64,000 bases of DNA from positions 1,041,300-1,105,299 of the forward strand of contig OX639990.1 of NCBI GenBank assembly GCA_951828535.1, read 5' to 3'. Of the stretch, positions 16,665-25,688 are shown piece by piece. Position numbers and translations under genes: made by a program. The stretch's first letter is position 1, and every line of letters begins with the position of its first letter. Under the pieces are notes generated by a model. It was not told where the DNA came from and did not search any database. It saw only the letters and a program-made list of their open reading frames with translations. Origin of the DNA: an uncultured Candidatus Entotheonella sp. GTDB taxonomy: Bacteria; Tectomicrobia; Entotheonellia; Entotheonellales; Entotheonellaceae.

Positions 16665-16693
16665 AATATACTGAGGCCCTGTCCCTTTGTCAA
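16665..16693 (-). promoter_or_regulatory. Sigma-70-type promoter of the DUF151 gene
   Basis: On the minus strand, TTGACA (16693-16688), a 17-base spacer, then TATATT (16670-16665). The -35 is perfect, the -10 matches five of six, and the spacing is ideal. It points at the gene starting at 16576. Confidence 0.75.
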
Positions 16694-16701
16694 GCAAGGC
16701 T

Positions 16702-16851
16702 TCAATAGGACAGAGGATAACTGATGGCTTGTTGTGCCAAACTCAAAATGTGCCCTTGGGCGGCCAGAGCGTGCAGTCGCATGTCCCGTGAATCCATAGC
16801 ATTCATCAAAGTCGCTGGACGAACGCCCAGTTCGGGCGGCGCTTCCTCCAT
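16702..16851 (-). CDS. Unrecognised 49-residue open frame
   Basis: Part of the gap of about 470 bases between the DUF151 gene and secA. One minus-strand frame is open for about 60 codons; from ATG 16851 it gives 49 residues beginning MEEAPPELGV and ending AISYPLSY, with a protein-like composition. There is no good ribosome site and no family was recognised. It ends just before the DUF151 promoter. It may be a small gene, the tail of a decayed gene, or chance. Apart from this and the two promoters, nothing else was seen in the gap. Confidence 0.22.
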   Translation of the reverse strand: MEEAPPELGVRPATLMNAMDSRDMRLHALAAQGHILSLAQQAISYPLSY

Positions 16852-16991
16852 CAGCACGGAAAACGACTTACACGCACCGCGCTGACCAGCACGACCGCGT
16901 GTGCCAATTTTCGGTCACGTAAATCAGCCGGTCACCAAGATTTCCCTCACCCAATCATAACCTGTCGTGATACCGGCGCAATCGGTGTATC

Positions 16992-17000
16992 TGCTATACT
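16992..17000 (+). promoter_or_regulatory. Extended -10 promoter of secA
   Basis: TGC followed by TATACT at 16995-17000 makes an extended -10 element 45 bases before the secA start. No clear -35 is present at the expected distance, as is common for extended -10 promoters. Confidence 0.45.
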
Positions 17001-17045
17001 CGTCATACGTCCAATGAAAATCCACTCTGGCAATAGGATGCGACC

Positions 17046-19691
17046 ATGTTAGAGACGGTATTACACAAAGTTTTTGGCAGCAAAAACGAGCGGGAACTGA
17101 AACGGCTGCAGCCCAGAGTAGAGCAAATCAACCAACACGAGTCATCTCTCTCCAACTTGACACTCGACGACCTGCGTGGACGCACCAATACCTTCCGGGA
17201 ACAGTTGGCCAATGGAGCCCCCCTCGACAGCTTGCTTCCCGGAGCCTTTGCCGTCGTGCGGGAAGTCTCCAAACGTCTGCTCAACATGCGTCATTTTGAC
17301 GTGCAACTCCTCGGGGGCATGGTGCTGCACGAAGGCAGCATCGCGGAGATGAAAACGGGGGAAGGCAAAACCCTGGTCGCAACGCTGCCGGTGTACCTCA
17401 ACAGCCTCATTGGCCAAGGGGTGCATGTCGTGACGGTCAATGATTACCTCGCGCGGCGAGACGCCGAATGGATGGGGCCATTGTACCAAGCCCTTGGGCT
17501 CTCCGTCGGCATCATTCAACATGACATGGACGACAAGGCGCGCCACAACGCTTACCGAGCGGATGTTACCTACGGCACCAACAATGAGTTTGGCTTCGAT
17601 TATCTGCGCGACAACATGAAGTTCAGCCAGAGCGAATTTGTCCAGAGATCGTTGCACTACGCCATCGTTGATGAAGTGGACAGCATTCTTATTGACGAGG
17701 CCCGCACCCCGCTGATCATTTCCGGCCCTACCGAGGAATCCACCGACAAATACTATCGCATCGACCGCATTATCCCTCGTTTGAAGCAAGATCCCCATTA
17801 CACGCTCGACGAAAAGACGCGCTCAGTGGCTCTGACCGAGGAAGGCGTGGCAACCGCGGAACAACTCCTAGGCGTCGACAATCTCTACGACCCCGGCAAT
17901 ATCGAAGCCCTGCACCATGTGAACCAAGCCCTCAAAGCACACATCCTGTTCAAGCGCGACGTCGATTACGTCGTCAAGGATGGCGAGGTCATTATCGTTG
18001 ACGAGTTTACCGGACGGCTCATGCCCGGGCGGCGCTACAGCGACGGGCTGCACCAAGCCTTGGAAGCCAAGGAACGTCAGAAGGTCGCTAATGAAAACCA
18101 GACCCTCGCCTCCATTACCTTCCAGAACTATTTCCGTATGTACAACAAATTGGCCGGCATGACGGGGACGGCCGATACCGAAGCCGTCGAGTTTCACACG
18201 ATCTACAAACTGGACGTGGCCGTCATACCGACGAATTGCGAACTGGTTCGGCTTGAGTACCCGGATGTCATCTACCGCACCGAGGCGGAGAAACTTCAGG
18301 CCGTCAGCGAAGAAATCCAAGCGCTCCACAACAAGGGACAACCTGTCCTGGTGGGAACCATTTCCATCGAAAAGTCGGAAGCGTTGAGCACCCATCTCAA
18401 ACGTCGCGGCATTTCGCACAATGTTCTCAACGCCAAGAACCATGAGCGAGAGGCGGAGATTGTGGCTCAGGCTGGGCGTAAGGGCGCCGTGACCCTTTCT
18501 ACCAATATGGCCGGGCGCGGTACCGACATTTTATTGGGCGGCAACCCCGAATTTCTGGCCCGCCAAGCCTGCAAGCTCGGGATCAACGATTCGGAGTACC
18601 CGGCTCAGCTCACCAAAATGCGTTCGCAGTGCGCCACGGAGCATAAGGAAGTGGTTGCCTGTGGGGGGCTCCACATTCTGGGCACCGAACGCCATGAGGC
18701 CCGCCGTATTGACAACCAGCTTCGCGGGCGTTCGGGGCGTCAAGGCGACCCGGGATCTTCTCGCTTTTACCTGTCGTTGGAGGATGATCTGCTCCGGATT
18801 TTCGGTTCGGAACGCATATCTGGCGTAATGGCGAAGTTGGGTATGGAGGCAGGCGAACCCATTGAACACCGCATGATCACCCGAGCCATTGAAAACGCCC
18901 AGCGCAAGGTCGAAGCCCACAATTTCGACATCCGCAAGCATCTTCTGGAATACGATGACGTGATGACCAAACAACGTGAGGTCATCTACAACCAGCGCCG
19001 CGAAGTGCTGGAAACGGACGACATCCACGCCCTGGTCGTTGAGATGTCCGGCGAGGTGCTGCAGGACATTTTCGACACCCATGTCGACCCTGAAGCTTAT
19101 GCCGATGATTGGGATATTCCGGGTCTTGTGGATGCTGTACGCCAGCGCTATGGGTTGCAAATGCCTTTGACGCCGGCGAGCCTCGCAGACTTCGGGCGTG
19201 CAGAGCTTCTCGAACACCTTCGCGAACATCTGGAAGCCAGTTACGAGGCCAAACTAACGGAAGCGGGCACGGAGCCGTTTAGAGCTCTGGAGCGCTTCAT
19301 CGTCCTGCAGGTCATCGACAAGCATTGGAAAGACCATTTGCTGGCCATGGACCACTTGAAGGAAGGCATTGGCTTGCGAGGTTACGCGCAGAAAAATCCT
19401 TTGAATGAGTACAAGCGTGAAGCATTTGAAATGTTTGTCGACATGACGGACCGCATCAAGAATGATGTGGTTGAATATCTATTCAAGGTTGAATTGGCGA
19501 GCGCTGAGGGCGTGCCGGTCGCTCACCAGCGGCCCCATACCCCGCGAAACGTCGAACATCGCGGCGCACTGGGCGGCGGTGGCGAAACCGCCGTAGCAAA
19601 AACCGTACGGCGCCAAGGCGAAAAGGTGGGACGGAATTCCGCCTGTCCGTGCGGCAGTGGAAAGAAGTACAAAAGGTGTTGCGGCAGTTGA
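17046..19691 (+). CDS. secA: Preprotein translocase ATPase SecA
   Basis: Motor that pushes unfolded proteins through SecYEG. The 881-residue protein has the DEAD-type motor: Walker [11 protein letters not shown], Walker [21 protein letters not shown], and the second motor domain with [10 protein letters not shown] and [11 protein letters not shown]. The C-terminal zinc-binding tail [14 protein letters not shown], which binds SecB and phospholipid in known SecA proteins, is complete. Full length, ATG start at 17046. It stands alone on the plus strand and converges with the methyltransferase gene 16 bases downstream. Confidence 0.98.
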   Translation: MLETVLHKVFGSKNERELKRLQPRVEQINQHESSLSNLTLDDLRGRTNTFREQLANGAPLDSLLPGAFAVVREVSKRLLNMRHFDVQLLGGMVLHEGSIAEMKTGEGKTLVATLPVYLNSLIGQGVHVVTVNDYLARRDAEWMGPLYQALGLSVGIIQHDMDDKARHNAYRADVTYGTNNEFGFDYLRDNMKFSQSEFVQRSLHYAIVDEVDSILIDEARTPLIISGPTEESTDKYYRIDRIIPRLKQDPHYTLDEKTRSVALTEEGVATAEQLLGVDNLYDPGNIEALHHVNQALKAHILFKRDVDYVVKDGEVIIVDEFTGRLMPGRRYSDGLHQALEAKERQKVANENQTLASITFQNYFRMYNKLAGMTGTADTEAVEFHTIYKLDVAVIPTNCELVRLEYPDVIYRTEAEKLQAVSEEIQALHNKGQPVLVGTISIEKSEALSTHLKRRGISHNVLNAKNHEREAEIVAQAGRKGAVTLSTNMAGRGTDILLGGNPEFLARQACKLGINDSEYPAQLTKMRSQCATEHKEVVACGGLHILGTERHEARRIDNQLRGRSGRQGDPGSSRFYLSLEDDLLRIFGSERISGVMAKLGMEAGEPIEHRMITRAIENAQRKVEAHNFDIRKHLLEYDDVMTKQREVIYNQRREVLETDDIHALVVEMSGEVLQDIFDTHVDPEAYADDWDIPGLVDAVRQRYGLQMPLTPASLADFGRAELLEHLREHLEASYEAKLTEAGTEPFRALERFIVLQVIDKHWKDHLLAMDHLKEGIGLRGYAQKNPLNEYKREAFEMFVDMTDRIKNDVVEYLFKVELASAEGVPVAHQRPHTPRNVEHRGALGGGGETAVAKTVRRQGEKVGRNSACPCGSGKKYKRCCGS

Positions 19692-19707
19692 GGCTTGATC
19701 CCGCTTC

Positions 19708-20346
19708 TTACTTGTTGTTACTCACGTACACCACTTTCCACAGATCGATCTTGTTCAGCGAATACATTTGTTGGACGCTCAACCCCGCATAGTGCACCAG
19801 ATACTCCAAAGCCAGGTCGGAACGCCAACCGATTTTTTGGCACAATGGGGAGAGCCATTTTTCGACCCGCGCAATAAGTTTATTCTGACTTTGGAAATGG
19901 TTGATGATCACAATCTTCCCGCCAGGCTTGCTCACCCGTTTGATCTCCGCAATGACCTGAATCGGATCGGGAACCACGCTAATCACAAAAGCAGCGATGA
20001 CGACGTCAAAGGCGTCATCCGCAAACGCCAGTTGTCCGGCATCCATCTCCAGCAGCGTGACATGATCCAAGCCCTCCTGCCGTATCTTCTTCTGAGCTTC
20101 TCGCAACATACTGTTGGAGAGGTCGACCCCGGTGACCTGCACATGCCGAGGATACAGAGGCAGCGACAGGCCGGTGCCAACACCCAGGTCCAGCACGCGC
20201 TGCCCTTCCTGCAGAGATAACGACCGGATGACGTGCTGTTGGCGTGGGTAAAACCACCGCTTGAAGATGAAGTCGTATATTCGCGAATAGGACGCGTAGA
20301 TTTTCTTGATTCTGGACGTTTCCATTCCCTGTTCGGTATAGTCCAC
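19708..20346 (-). CDS. SAM-dependent methyltransferase, PmtA-like
   Basis: Class I methyltransferase of 212 residues. The SAM-binding motif I reads VLDLGVGTGLSLPLYP, followed by VTGVDLSNSML; later segments are LEMDAGQLAFADDAFDVV and VSKPGGKIVIINHF. The GVGTGLSLPLYP form and the leading YSRIYDFIF resemble the Rhodobacter/Sinorhizobium phosphatidylethanolamine N-methyltransferase PmtA, which makes phosphatidylcholine. Ubiquinone/menaquinone-type methyltransferases are the main alternative. It is tail-to-tail with secA. The methyltransferase call is firm; the substrate is inference. Confidence 0.7.
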   Translation of the reverse strand: MDYTEQGMETSRIKKIYASYSRIYDFIFKRWFYPRQQHVIRSLSLQEGQRVLDLGVGTGLSLPLYPRHVQVTGVDLSNSMLREAQKKIRQEGLDHVTLLEMDAGQLAFADDAFDVVIAAFVISVVPDPIQVIAEIKRVSKPGGKIVIINHFQSQNKLIARVEKWLSPLCQKIGWRSDLALEYLVHYAGLSVQQMYSLNKIDLWKVVYVSNNK

Positions 20347-20373
20347 TAAATTCGTCCCTTCCTTAACGAATGA

Positions 20374-20693
20374 TCACATACAACAACGTTGCCGAGTCTG
20401 CGCCTTGCGCTCCTCTCCCCCGATGCATTCGGCAATGCTGAAACAGAATCGGCCCCGCTCGCAGGCCTCTTCATCTGCTTCGGTCAACCACCCATGGCCA
20501 TGACATACAATAGGCATCGCACAAGACGTGAGTCGTTTGTGTGCAATACCATCAAGGTTAACGCCGATACGTTCGCGCTCCTCCTGAAACGTACACCGCA
20601 AGGCCTCGGTAACAATCTCCGTAGTCCGTCGACCGCCGACTCGTTATAAGCCGTGAAGCCATCGTCCTCCAACTGGTTCGGCAACACCTTCAA
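20374..20693 (-). pseudogene. Possible frameshifted small gene
   Basis: In the gap of about 450 bases between the PmtA-like gene and dapB. One frame gives YLTLKVLPNQLEDDGFTAYN from about 20708; a second gives TTEIVTEALRCTFQEERERIG and runs to a stop at 20374. Joined by a single shift near 20625-20640, they make a protein-like chain of about 110 residues. The first part loosely recalls HicB-like small domains, but no firm match was made. No start with a good ribosome site was found. It may be a decayed gene or a sequencing error. Confidence 0.25.
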
Positions 20694-20800
20694 GGTCAGG
20701 TATGGACGCCGTCACACGCACGCTGCTTCACGCTGCTTGATGTAATGAACAACGGGGCATTTATGCGCGACTTGGAATCAACCGTTTCCAGAGAAGCATG

Positions 20801-21604
20801 TCAGGAGGGACGCAGGAGATCATCCATCCCATAAAGGCCGGGGCTCTGCCGGACAATCCATCCCGCAGCCCGCACCGCGCCGCGGGCAAACGTATCCCGA
20901 CTCTGAGAACGGTGTATCAGCTCAATTCGCTCGCCGATGCCGCCGAACAGTACGGTGTGTTCGCCAACAATGTCACCGGCCCGCACGGCCTGAATGCCAA
21001 TCGCTAAATCAGGTCGCTGCCCCACCCTGCCCTGTCGTCCATACACCGCCACATCGTCCAAGTTTGTGCCAAGCGCCTCGGCAACGATGGACGCCATCCG
21101 AAGCGCCGTGCCGCTAGGCGCGTCAACTTTCGTTCGATGGTGGGCTTCGAGAATCTCGATGTCGTAGTCAGACCCCAGCAGAGTCACCAGTTGTCGTAGA
21201 GCCTGATACATTACGTGCACACCAACGCTCATGTTGGGCGCCAAGAAACAGGGCACCCTTCGGCTCAGTTGTTGAATTTCGTCGTGTTGAACAGCCGTAA
21301 AACCTGTCGTGCCAATGACCATGGCCTTACCAAGGTCGCTCGCCATTTTCAGATAGGCCACCCCGGCTTCCGGCACCGAAAAGTCAATCACCACGTCCGC
21401 CTGAGCCAATGCCGACACGGCATCGCCGGTGACCTGTACACCGACAGCACCGCCCCCTACAACTTCCCCGACATCACGGCCCACGGCCGGATGCTGCGGG
21501 CGTGTCACAGCGCCAGCGAGGGTGAACTGCGCGTCAGCTTGCGTCATGGCGATCACCCGCTGCCCCATCCTTCCGGCTGCTCCTGTGACAACGACCCGTA
21601 TCAA
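20801..21604 (-). CDS. dapB: 4-hydroxy-tetrahydrodipicolinate reductase
   Basis: Reduces the dihydrodipicolinate precursor in the diaminopimelate/lysine pathway using NAD(P)H. The 267-residue protein has the nucleotide-binding start VVVTGAAGRMGQRVI. The family signature is EILEAHHRTKVDAPSGTAL, with the catalytic His and Lys, and IGTTGF marks the substrate loop. Length is typical. It follows ftsK and a small lipoprotein gene on the same strand. Other lysine genes (dapA, lysA, dapF) are not in the window. Confidence 0.96.
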   Translation of the reverse strand: MIRVVVTGAAGRMGQRVIAMTQADAQFTLAGAVTRPQHPAVGRDVGEVVGGGAVGVQVTGDAVSALAQADVVIDFSVPEAGVAYLKMASDLGKAMVIGTTGFTAVQHDEIQQLSRRVPCFLAPNMSVGVHVMYQALRQLVTLLGSDYDIEILEAHHRTKVDAPSGTALRMASIVAEALGTNLDDVAVYGRQGRVGQRPDLAIGIQAVRAGDIVGEHTVLFGGIGERIELIHRSQSRDTFARGAVRAAGWIVRQSPGLYGMDDLLRPS

Positions 21605-21658
21605 CGATTCATCCTCCTATGCGTTCCCGTTGACACCCTTCGCCCGCCGACCCTTCCC

Positions 21659-21820
21659 TCATGCTGTCCAGCTAACAACCAGTTGGGCAGTGTCCTGTTT
21701 AAGCGGTATCGGGGGCTTCTTGCGCCCACAGCCGGTGGTCATCGCGAATACGAGCAGGCTGAACCACACGGCACCGCAAATCCAAAAGGCCCGCCAATTG
21801 CCGCCTGGCTTCGTGATCAC
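21659..21820 (-). CDS. Small LptM-like lipoprotein
   Basis: A 53-residue open frame with GTG start at 21820 and GGAG nine bases upstream. The translation has a hydrophobic export segment (about residues 12-27) ending in the lipobox MTTGC, with the lipidated Cys at position 31. GRKKPPIPL follows, then a short C-terminal tail. The form C-G-x-K-x-P-x-x-P resembles the small LptM/YifL lipoproteins found beside dapF or lysA; here it lies between ftsK and dapB, another lysine-pathway gene. It starts 25 bases after the ftsK stop. Role in outer-membrane LptD assembly is family knowledge only. Confidence 0.65.
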   Translation of the reverse strand: MITKPGGNWRAFWICGAVWFSLLVFAMTTGCGRKKPPIPLKQDTAQLVVSWTA

Positions 21821-21844
21821 CCGACATTCTCCGAGGCCTTGCGC

Positions 21845-24664
21845 TCACACCTCATCATACGTATCCCGCATCAACACTTCCCGCGGCTTTACGCCATCCG
21901 CCGGACCCACGACGCCTTCTTTCTCCATCACCTCGATCATGCGCGCCGCACGGTTGTAACCAACCCGCAAGCGCCGCTGCAGCATGGAAATAGACGCCTG
22001 TCCGGTACGCGCCACAAGCGCAACGGCCTCGTCGTATTTTTCGTCGTATTCGCTGTCCTCGTCATCCGTCGGCTCGTTGATGGGCTCCAGAAAGCTATCG
22101 TTGTAGTTCGGCTGTTCAATCGCCTTCCACGCCTCCACCAAGCGCGCGATCTCCTCCTCCGACACGTACGCGCCGTGTACGCGCTGCGGCTTGGACGTCC
22201 CCGGCGCGAGGAAGAGCATATCGCCCCGCCCCAAAAGCGTTTCCGCGCCATTGGCGTCAAGGATCGTACGAGAGTCGATTTTGGACGTGACCTGGAACGA
22301 CAGACGGGCGGGAAAATTGGCTTTGATGACGCCCGTCAGCACGTCGACCGATGGGCGCTGCGTGGCAACAATGAGGTGAATACCCGCAGCCCGCGCCATC
22401 TGGGCGATGCGCATCAACGAGTCCTCAACCTCACGTGACGAAACCATCATCAGGTCGGAGAGCTCGTCAACCACTACAACAAGATAGGGCAACGGCTCGG
22501 CCGGTGGCGCTTGGTTCTCGGCGTCCGCCCCATTGCTTTCGATACGGGCGTGTTCATCCCTGATCCTCTGATTATATTGCGCAATACTGCGGACGCCTCT
22601 GGCGGCCAGAAGCTGGTAGCGTCTTTCCATTTCCGCGACCACACGCCGCAGCGCCACGGCGGCTTTCTTGGAATCGGTGACAACCGGTACGAGCAGATGC
22701 GGAATGCCGTCGTAGATCGAAAATTCCAACATTTTGGGATCAATCATGATCAGTTTGACCTCGGCCGGCGTCACCCGAAACAGCAGACTGCAAATCACGC
22801 TGTTGAGTCCGACACTCTTACCGGAACCAGTGGCCCCTGCGACCAGTAGATGGGGAATAAGCGCAAGGTCTGTGATGACCGGTTGACCCAGGATGTCTTT
22901 ACCCAAAACAACGTTCAGCTTTGACGATGAGCCTTGAAACTCCTCGGTGTCCACCAGACTCCGCAACGCTATCGTTTCCCGCCGTAAATTGGGAACCTCG
23001 ATGCCCACCACAGCTTTGCCGGGAACCGGTGCCACGATCCGAACACTGAGAGCCCGCATCACGAGAGCCAAATCGTCCTGTAAATTTGCAATTTTATTTA
23101 CCTTGACGCCGGCAGCGGGAGCAAACTCGTACATCGTAATCACCGGGCCCGGTGAAACCTGGACGACTTCCCCCTCAACGCCAAATTCCCGCAGCTTCTG
23201 TTCGAGGAAACGCGCCTGCTGCATGAGTTCCTCTTCACTTTGACCCTCCTCGGTATTTAACGGGGCTTCTAGCAAATCCAGTGAGGGCAGTTGGGGCTGC
23301 TGAAACGGCGTCACGTGCTTGACAGGAAGCGGTTGCAATATGGAAACCTGCGGCGCGGGAGCTTCTGAAGAAGCCCCTTGCCCCTCAATCGGCTCAGCGG
23401 CGTTGCCTTCGGGCACAGGCCGTTCGGCAAGACTCACTTCCTCCCGGTCGATTTCTTCGGGAATCGGTTCGCGCGGAAGGGCCTCGACGATCCGCGGAGG
23501 TTCCGCCGCTCGCTTGGCACGAAACGACGGCCGTTTGGCGGCTTGCGATGCACGGGCTTCCGAAGGGGCCAACTCGTCCGTACTCGGGCCAACAACGTTA
23601 TCTTCAGTCACATGCGGTTCGACTAGAGGCACTTCCGCCTCATCGTTTTTTTCAGGGACCTCTTGGTGTGCGGGCTTTTGGATGCTCCGCTGAAGTTCCA
23701 TTACATACTTTGCACGGAACGACGGCAATATGGGGATTTTCGATGGACGGTGTTCGGAAGAAGCCGCCGGTTTCTTGCCCAATTCAGCAGTGCTACTTTT
23801 GGACGCAGACGGCTCGACGCGGGGTGTTTCCTCCGGGTCACTTTTTTCAGAAATCGTTTCGCGTGTGGGCACTTGGTGGGACTGCTGAGACTTCCTCGCA
23901 CGCTGCTCAAGGAACGATGGTGGATTGCGAATTATTGATGGGCGGCTTTCCGCAGGAGTCGCCTGCTCCAAATTCGGTTCGGCGACGCTGGTTTCTGTTG
24001 TAAGCCGTCTGACGCGAGGCACTGTCATCGGGTTACTTTCTTCAGAAATCGTTTCGTCAGTATATACACCTCGGTCATCGTCGTCTTGGAACGAATCGTC
24101 AGGCTTACGATGCTCTTTCGTCAATCTGACAAGGGCAATCACATGCTTGATTCCCTTGAGCAAAGACAGCCGCGCGCAACTCAATAGAACGCACAGCACA
24201 GACAACCCTGCCACGGCATAAGTGCCCGGCAACTTGAGATAGGGGACTAGAAATTCGGCCAGCCATTGACCACTCGCCCCGCCCGCCAACAATCCGGCTT
24301 TGAAAAATGGGTCGTCAATCCAATACAAATGCGCCAACGTGCTGAGAGCCACAATCAGCAGAAGGCCGCGCCATGCCGCCCCTACGATAGGTCTTAGGCG
24401 GGCACGCATCAGGCAGATCGCCCCCAATGCCGTGCAGGCAATGAAGACAAACACCGTGCTCCCGAACAACTGCAATCCCCAATCGGCAAAAAAAGCACCG
24501 ACTCGCCCGCCAAGATTATGGACGTCAATCAGCTCTCGGCTCGTGTAGTGATTCCAGGCCGGATCGTCCTGCGAATAAGAGCCGACGCTCAGAAGAACAA
24601 AGGTCATGCTTACCAGAATGAGAAAACCCATCAACTGACTCATGCGCCTGGTCATAACAAGCAT
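21845..24664 (-). CDS. ftsK: DNA translocase FtsK with a repeated linker
   Basis: Septal DNA pump that clears and aligns chromosome ends for XerCD. From ATG 24664 (GAGGAG about 10 bases upstream) the protein is 939 residues. An N-terminal membrane part has about four helices (residues 10-170). A long Pro/Glu/Ser-rich linker (about 200-465) follows, then the RecA-like motor with Walker A GATGSGKSVGLN and Walker B LVVVVDELSDLMM. The C-terminal gamma winged helix is present (VALVARTGQASISMLQRRLR), which reads KOPS-type polarity sites. The linker is four degenerate copies of a 65-residue unit. The upstream in-frame TTG at 24694 is less likely. It works with the XerD-type recombinase seen at 10-11 kb. 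Confidence 0.95.
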   Translation of the reverse strand: MLVMTRRMSQLMGFLILVSMTFVLLSVGSYSQDDPAWNHYTSRELIDVHNLGGRVGAFFADWGLQLFGSTVFVFIACTALGAICLMRARLRPIVGAAWRGLLLIVALSTLAHLYWIDDPFFKAGLLAGGASGQWLAEFLVPYLKLPGTYAVAGLSVLCVLLSCARLSLLKGIKHVIALVRLTKEHRKPDDSFQDDDDRGVYTDETISEESNPMTVPRVRRLTTETSVAEPNLEQATPAESRPSIIRNPPSFLEQRARKSQQSHQVPTRETISEKSDPEETPRVEPSASKSSTAELGKKPAASSEHRPSKIPILPSFRAKYVMELQRSIQKPAHQEVPEKNDEAEVPLVEPHVTEDNVVGPSTDELAPSEARASQAAKRPSFRAKRAAEPPRIVEALPREPIPEEIDREEVSLAERPVPEGNAAEPIEGQGASSEAPAPQVSILQPLPVKHVTPFQQPQLPSLDLLEAPLNTEEGQSEEELMQQARFLEQKLREFGVEGEVVQVSPGPVITMYEFAPAAGVKVNKIANLQDDLALVMRALSVRIVAPVPGKAVVGIEVPNLRRETIALRSLVDTEEFQGSSSKLNVVLGKDILGQPVITDLALIPHLLVAGATGSGKSVGLNSVICSLLFRVTPAEVKLIMIDPKMLEFSIYDGIPHLLVPVVTDSKKAAVALRRVVAEMERRYQLLAARGVRSIAQYNQRIRDEHARIESNGADAENQAPPAEPLPYLVVVVDELSDLMMVSSREVEDSLMRIAQMARAAGIHLIVATQRPSVDVLTGVIKANFPARLSFQVTSKIDSRTILDANGAETLLGRGDMLFLAPGTSKPQRVHGAYVSEEEIARLVEAWKAIEQPNYNDSFLEPINEPTDDEDSEYDEKYDEAVALVARTGQASISMLQRRLRVGYNRAARMIEVMEKEGVVGPADGVKPREVLMRDTYDEV
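23276..24055 (-). repeat. Four degenerate 65-codon repeats in the ftsK linker
   Basis: Within ftsK, four tandem units of about 195 bases encode residues 204-268, 269-334, 335-399 and 400-463 (from ATG 24664). Each begins with an acidic start such as ETISEES, ETISEKS, EVPEKND or PIPEEID. A V-E-P or V-R-R stretch comes about 14 residues in, a PSEA- or SSEA-like segment near 35-40, and in copies 1-3 a PSF segment near 45-50, followed by basic residues. Divergence between copies suggests an old duplication. Confidence 0.7.
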
Positions 24665-24753
24665 ATACTTGATGCTCCTCACCCTAGGAATCAATAACCA
24701 CTATCACACGACTTGAACATAACATATTTCCAACCACCCCACCTTCTCTTTCT

Positions 24754-24782
24754 TTGACTTGATCTTTCGGACAAGCTAGCAT
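24754..24782 (+). promoter_or_regulatory. Sigma-70-type promoter of the DUF151-PDZ gene
   Basis: TTGACT at 24754-24759, 17-base spacer, TAGCAT at 24777-24782, about 100 bases before the ATG at 24883. Five and four matches to consensus respectively. It lies in the divergent gap with ftsK. Confidence 0.55.
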
Positions 24783-24882
24783 GCAAACATAGAAAACGAG
24801 GTAATTTAGTTTCTGGGTTGTCGTACACCTGTCGTGTCAAGGTGCCTTGCACTGTGCCTTTAATTCTCCTGGAGAAAACGTT

Positions 24883-25677
24883 ATGAAACGATGTAGCCTC
24901 GTTTTTTTGATAAGCCTATTGATGATCAGCTTTGGCAACCTCGGACACGCCGACGACGCAGTCGAAATGAAGGTGAGAGGCGTCACGATGGACCCCGAAA
25001 GGCATTCCCCTATCGTCATCCTAGAGGACAGTCAGGGGCACGAGGCATTTCCGATTTGGATCGGCCTGCCCGAGGCGCGTGCCATTGCCTTGGAGCTTGA
25101 GGGGGTGGACACGCCCCGGCCGCTGACCCACGCACTCCTCAACAATATACTAGTCAATTTGAAAATTGGCGTGCGACGCATCTTCGTCAATGACCTTCGG
25201 AACAACACCTATTTCGCCAAGATTGATTTGCAGCGCGGTTCCGAAACAATAACCATCGATGCCCGACCCAGCGACGCCATCGCGCTCGCCATCCGTACAA
25301 AGGCGCCAATATTCGTTGCCCGCAAGGTGTTGGATGCCACGCGTACCGTCATCCTCGCCGGACCGAAGACGCCGGAGCATTCCGCCAAGATGTGCGGCAT
25401 TATTGTTCAAGACCTTACCCCACAACTCGCCCGCATCTTCAACCTGACCACGACGGACGGGGTTTTGGTGGCCTCCGCCCAGCCGGAGCGTCATGCCGAG
25501 GGTCATGACGTGCGCCGTGGAGACGTGATTACGGAGGCGGATGGAACGAAGATCAACACCGTTCAGGACTTTCAAAGCCTCTGCCAGAACAAGGCGGCGG
25601 GTGAAGAAGTCGTTTTGCATGTAACCAGAGACCAGCGGCCCGTCGAACTGAAATTGTCCCTGTCATCTCTCGACTAG
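24883..25677 (+). CDS. Exported DUF151 nuclease-family protein fused to a PDZ domain
   Basis: 264-residue product from ATG 24883, with GGAG eight bases upstream. A signal peptide (MKRCSLVFLISLLMISF, cleavage near GHADDA) predicts export to the periplasm. The DUF151 core follows: EMKVRGVTMDP, AFPIWIGLPEARAIALELE, TPRPLTHALL and IDARPSDAIALAIR. The C-terminal part (about 170-264) is a PDZ-like domain (IIVQDLTPQLARIFNL, VRRGDVITEADGTKI, VVLHVTRDQRP). DUF151 proteins are usually cytosolic or organellar single-domain proteins. The paralogue at 16094 lacks both the leader and PDZ. It is followed 11 bases later by thiE. Nuclease activity and role are not readable; a periplasmic nucleic-acid or stress role is speculation. 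Confidence 0.82.
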   Translation: MKRCSLVFLISLLMISFGNLGHADDAVEMKVRGVTMDPERHSPIVILEDSQGHEAFPIWIGLPEARAIALELEGVDTPRPLTHALLNNILVNLKIGVRRIFVNDLRNNTYFAKIDLQRGSETITIDARPSDAIALAIRTKAPIFVARKVLDATRTVILAGPKTPEHSAKMCGIIVQDLTPQLARIFNLTTTDGVLVASAQPERHAEGHDVRRGDVITEADGTKINTVQDFQSLCQNKAAGEEVVLHVTRDQRPVELKLSLSSLD

Positions 25678-25688
25678 GAGGGTAGCGC

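Noticed and set aside
21215-22438. 407-residue plus-strand open frame
   Set aside because: Antisense to dapB and the ftsK motor domain; Arg/His-rich without motifs.
23276-24055. CRISPR-like array
   Set aside because: The repeats are long (about 195 bases), degenerate and in frame within ftsK; no short identical repeats with spacers and no cas genes.
25678-25688. THI-box riboswitch before thiE
   Set aside because: Only 11 bases separate thiE from the upstream gene, too short for a riboswitch, and none was seen ahead of the DUF151-PDZ gene.
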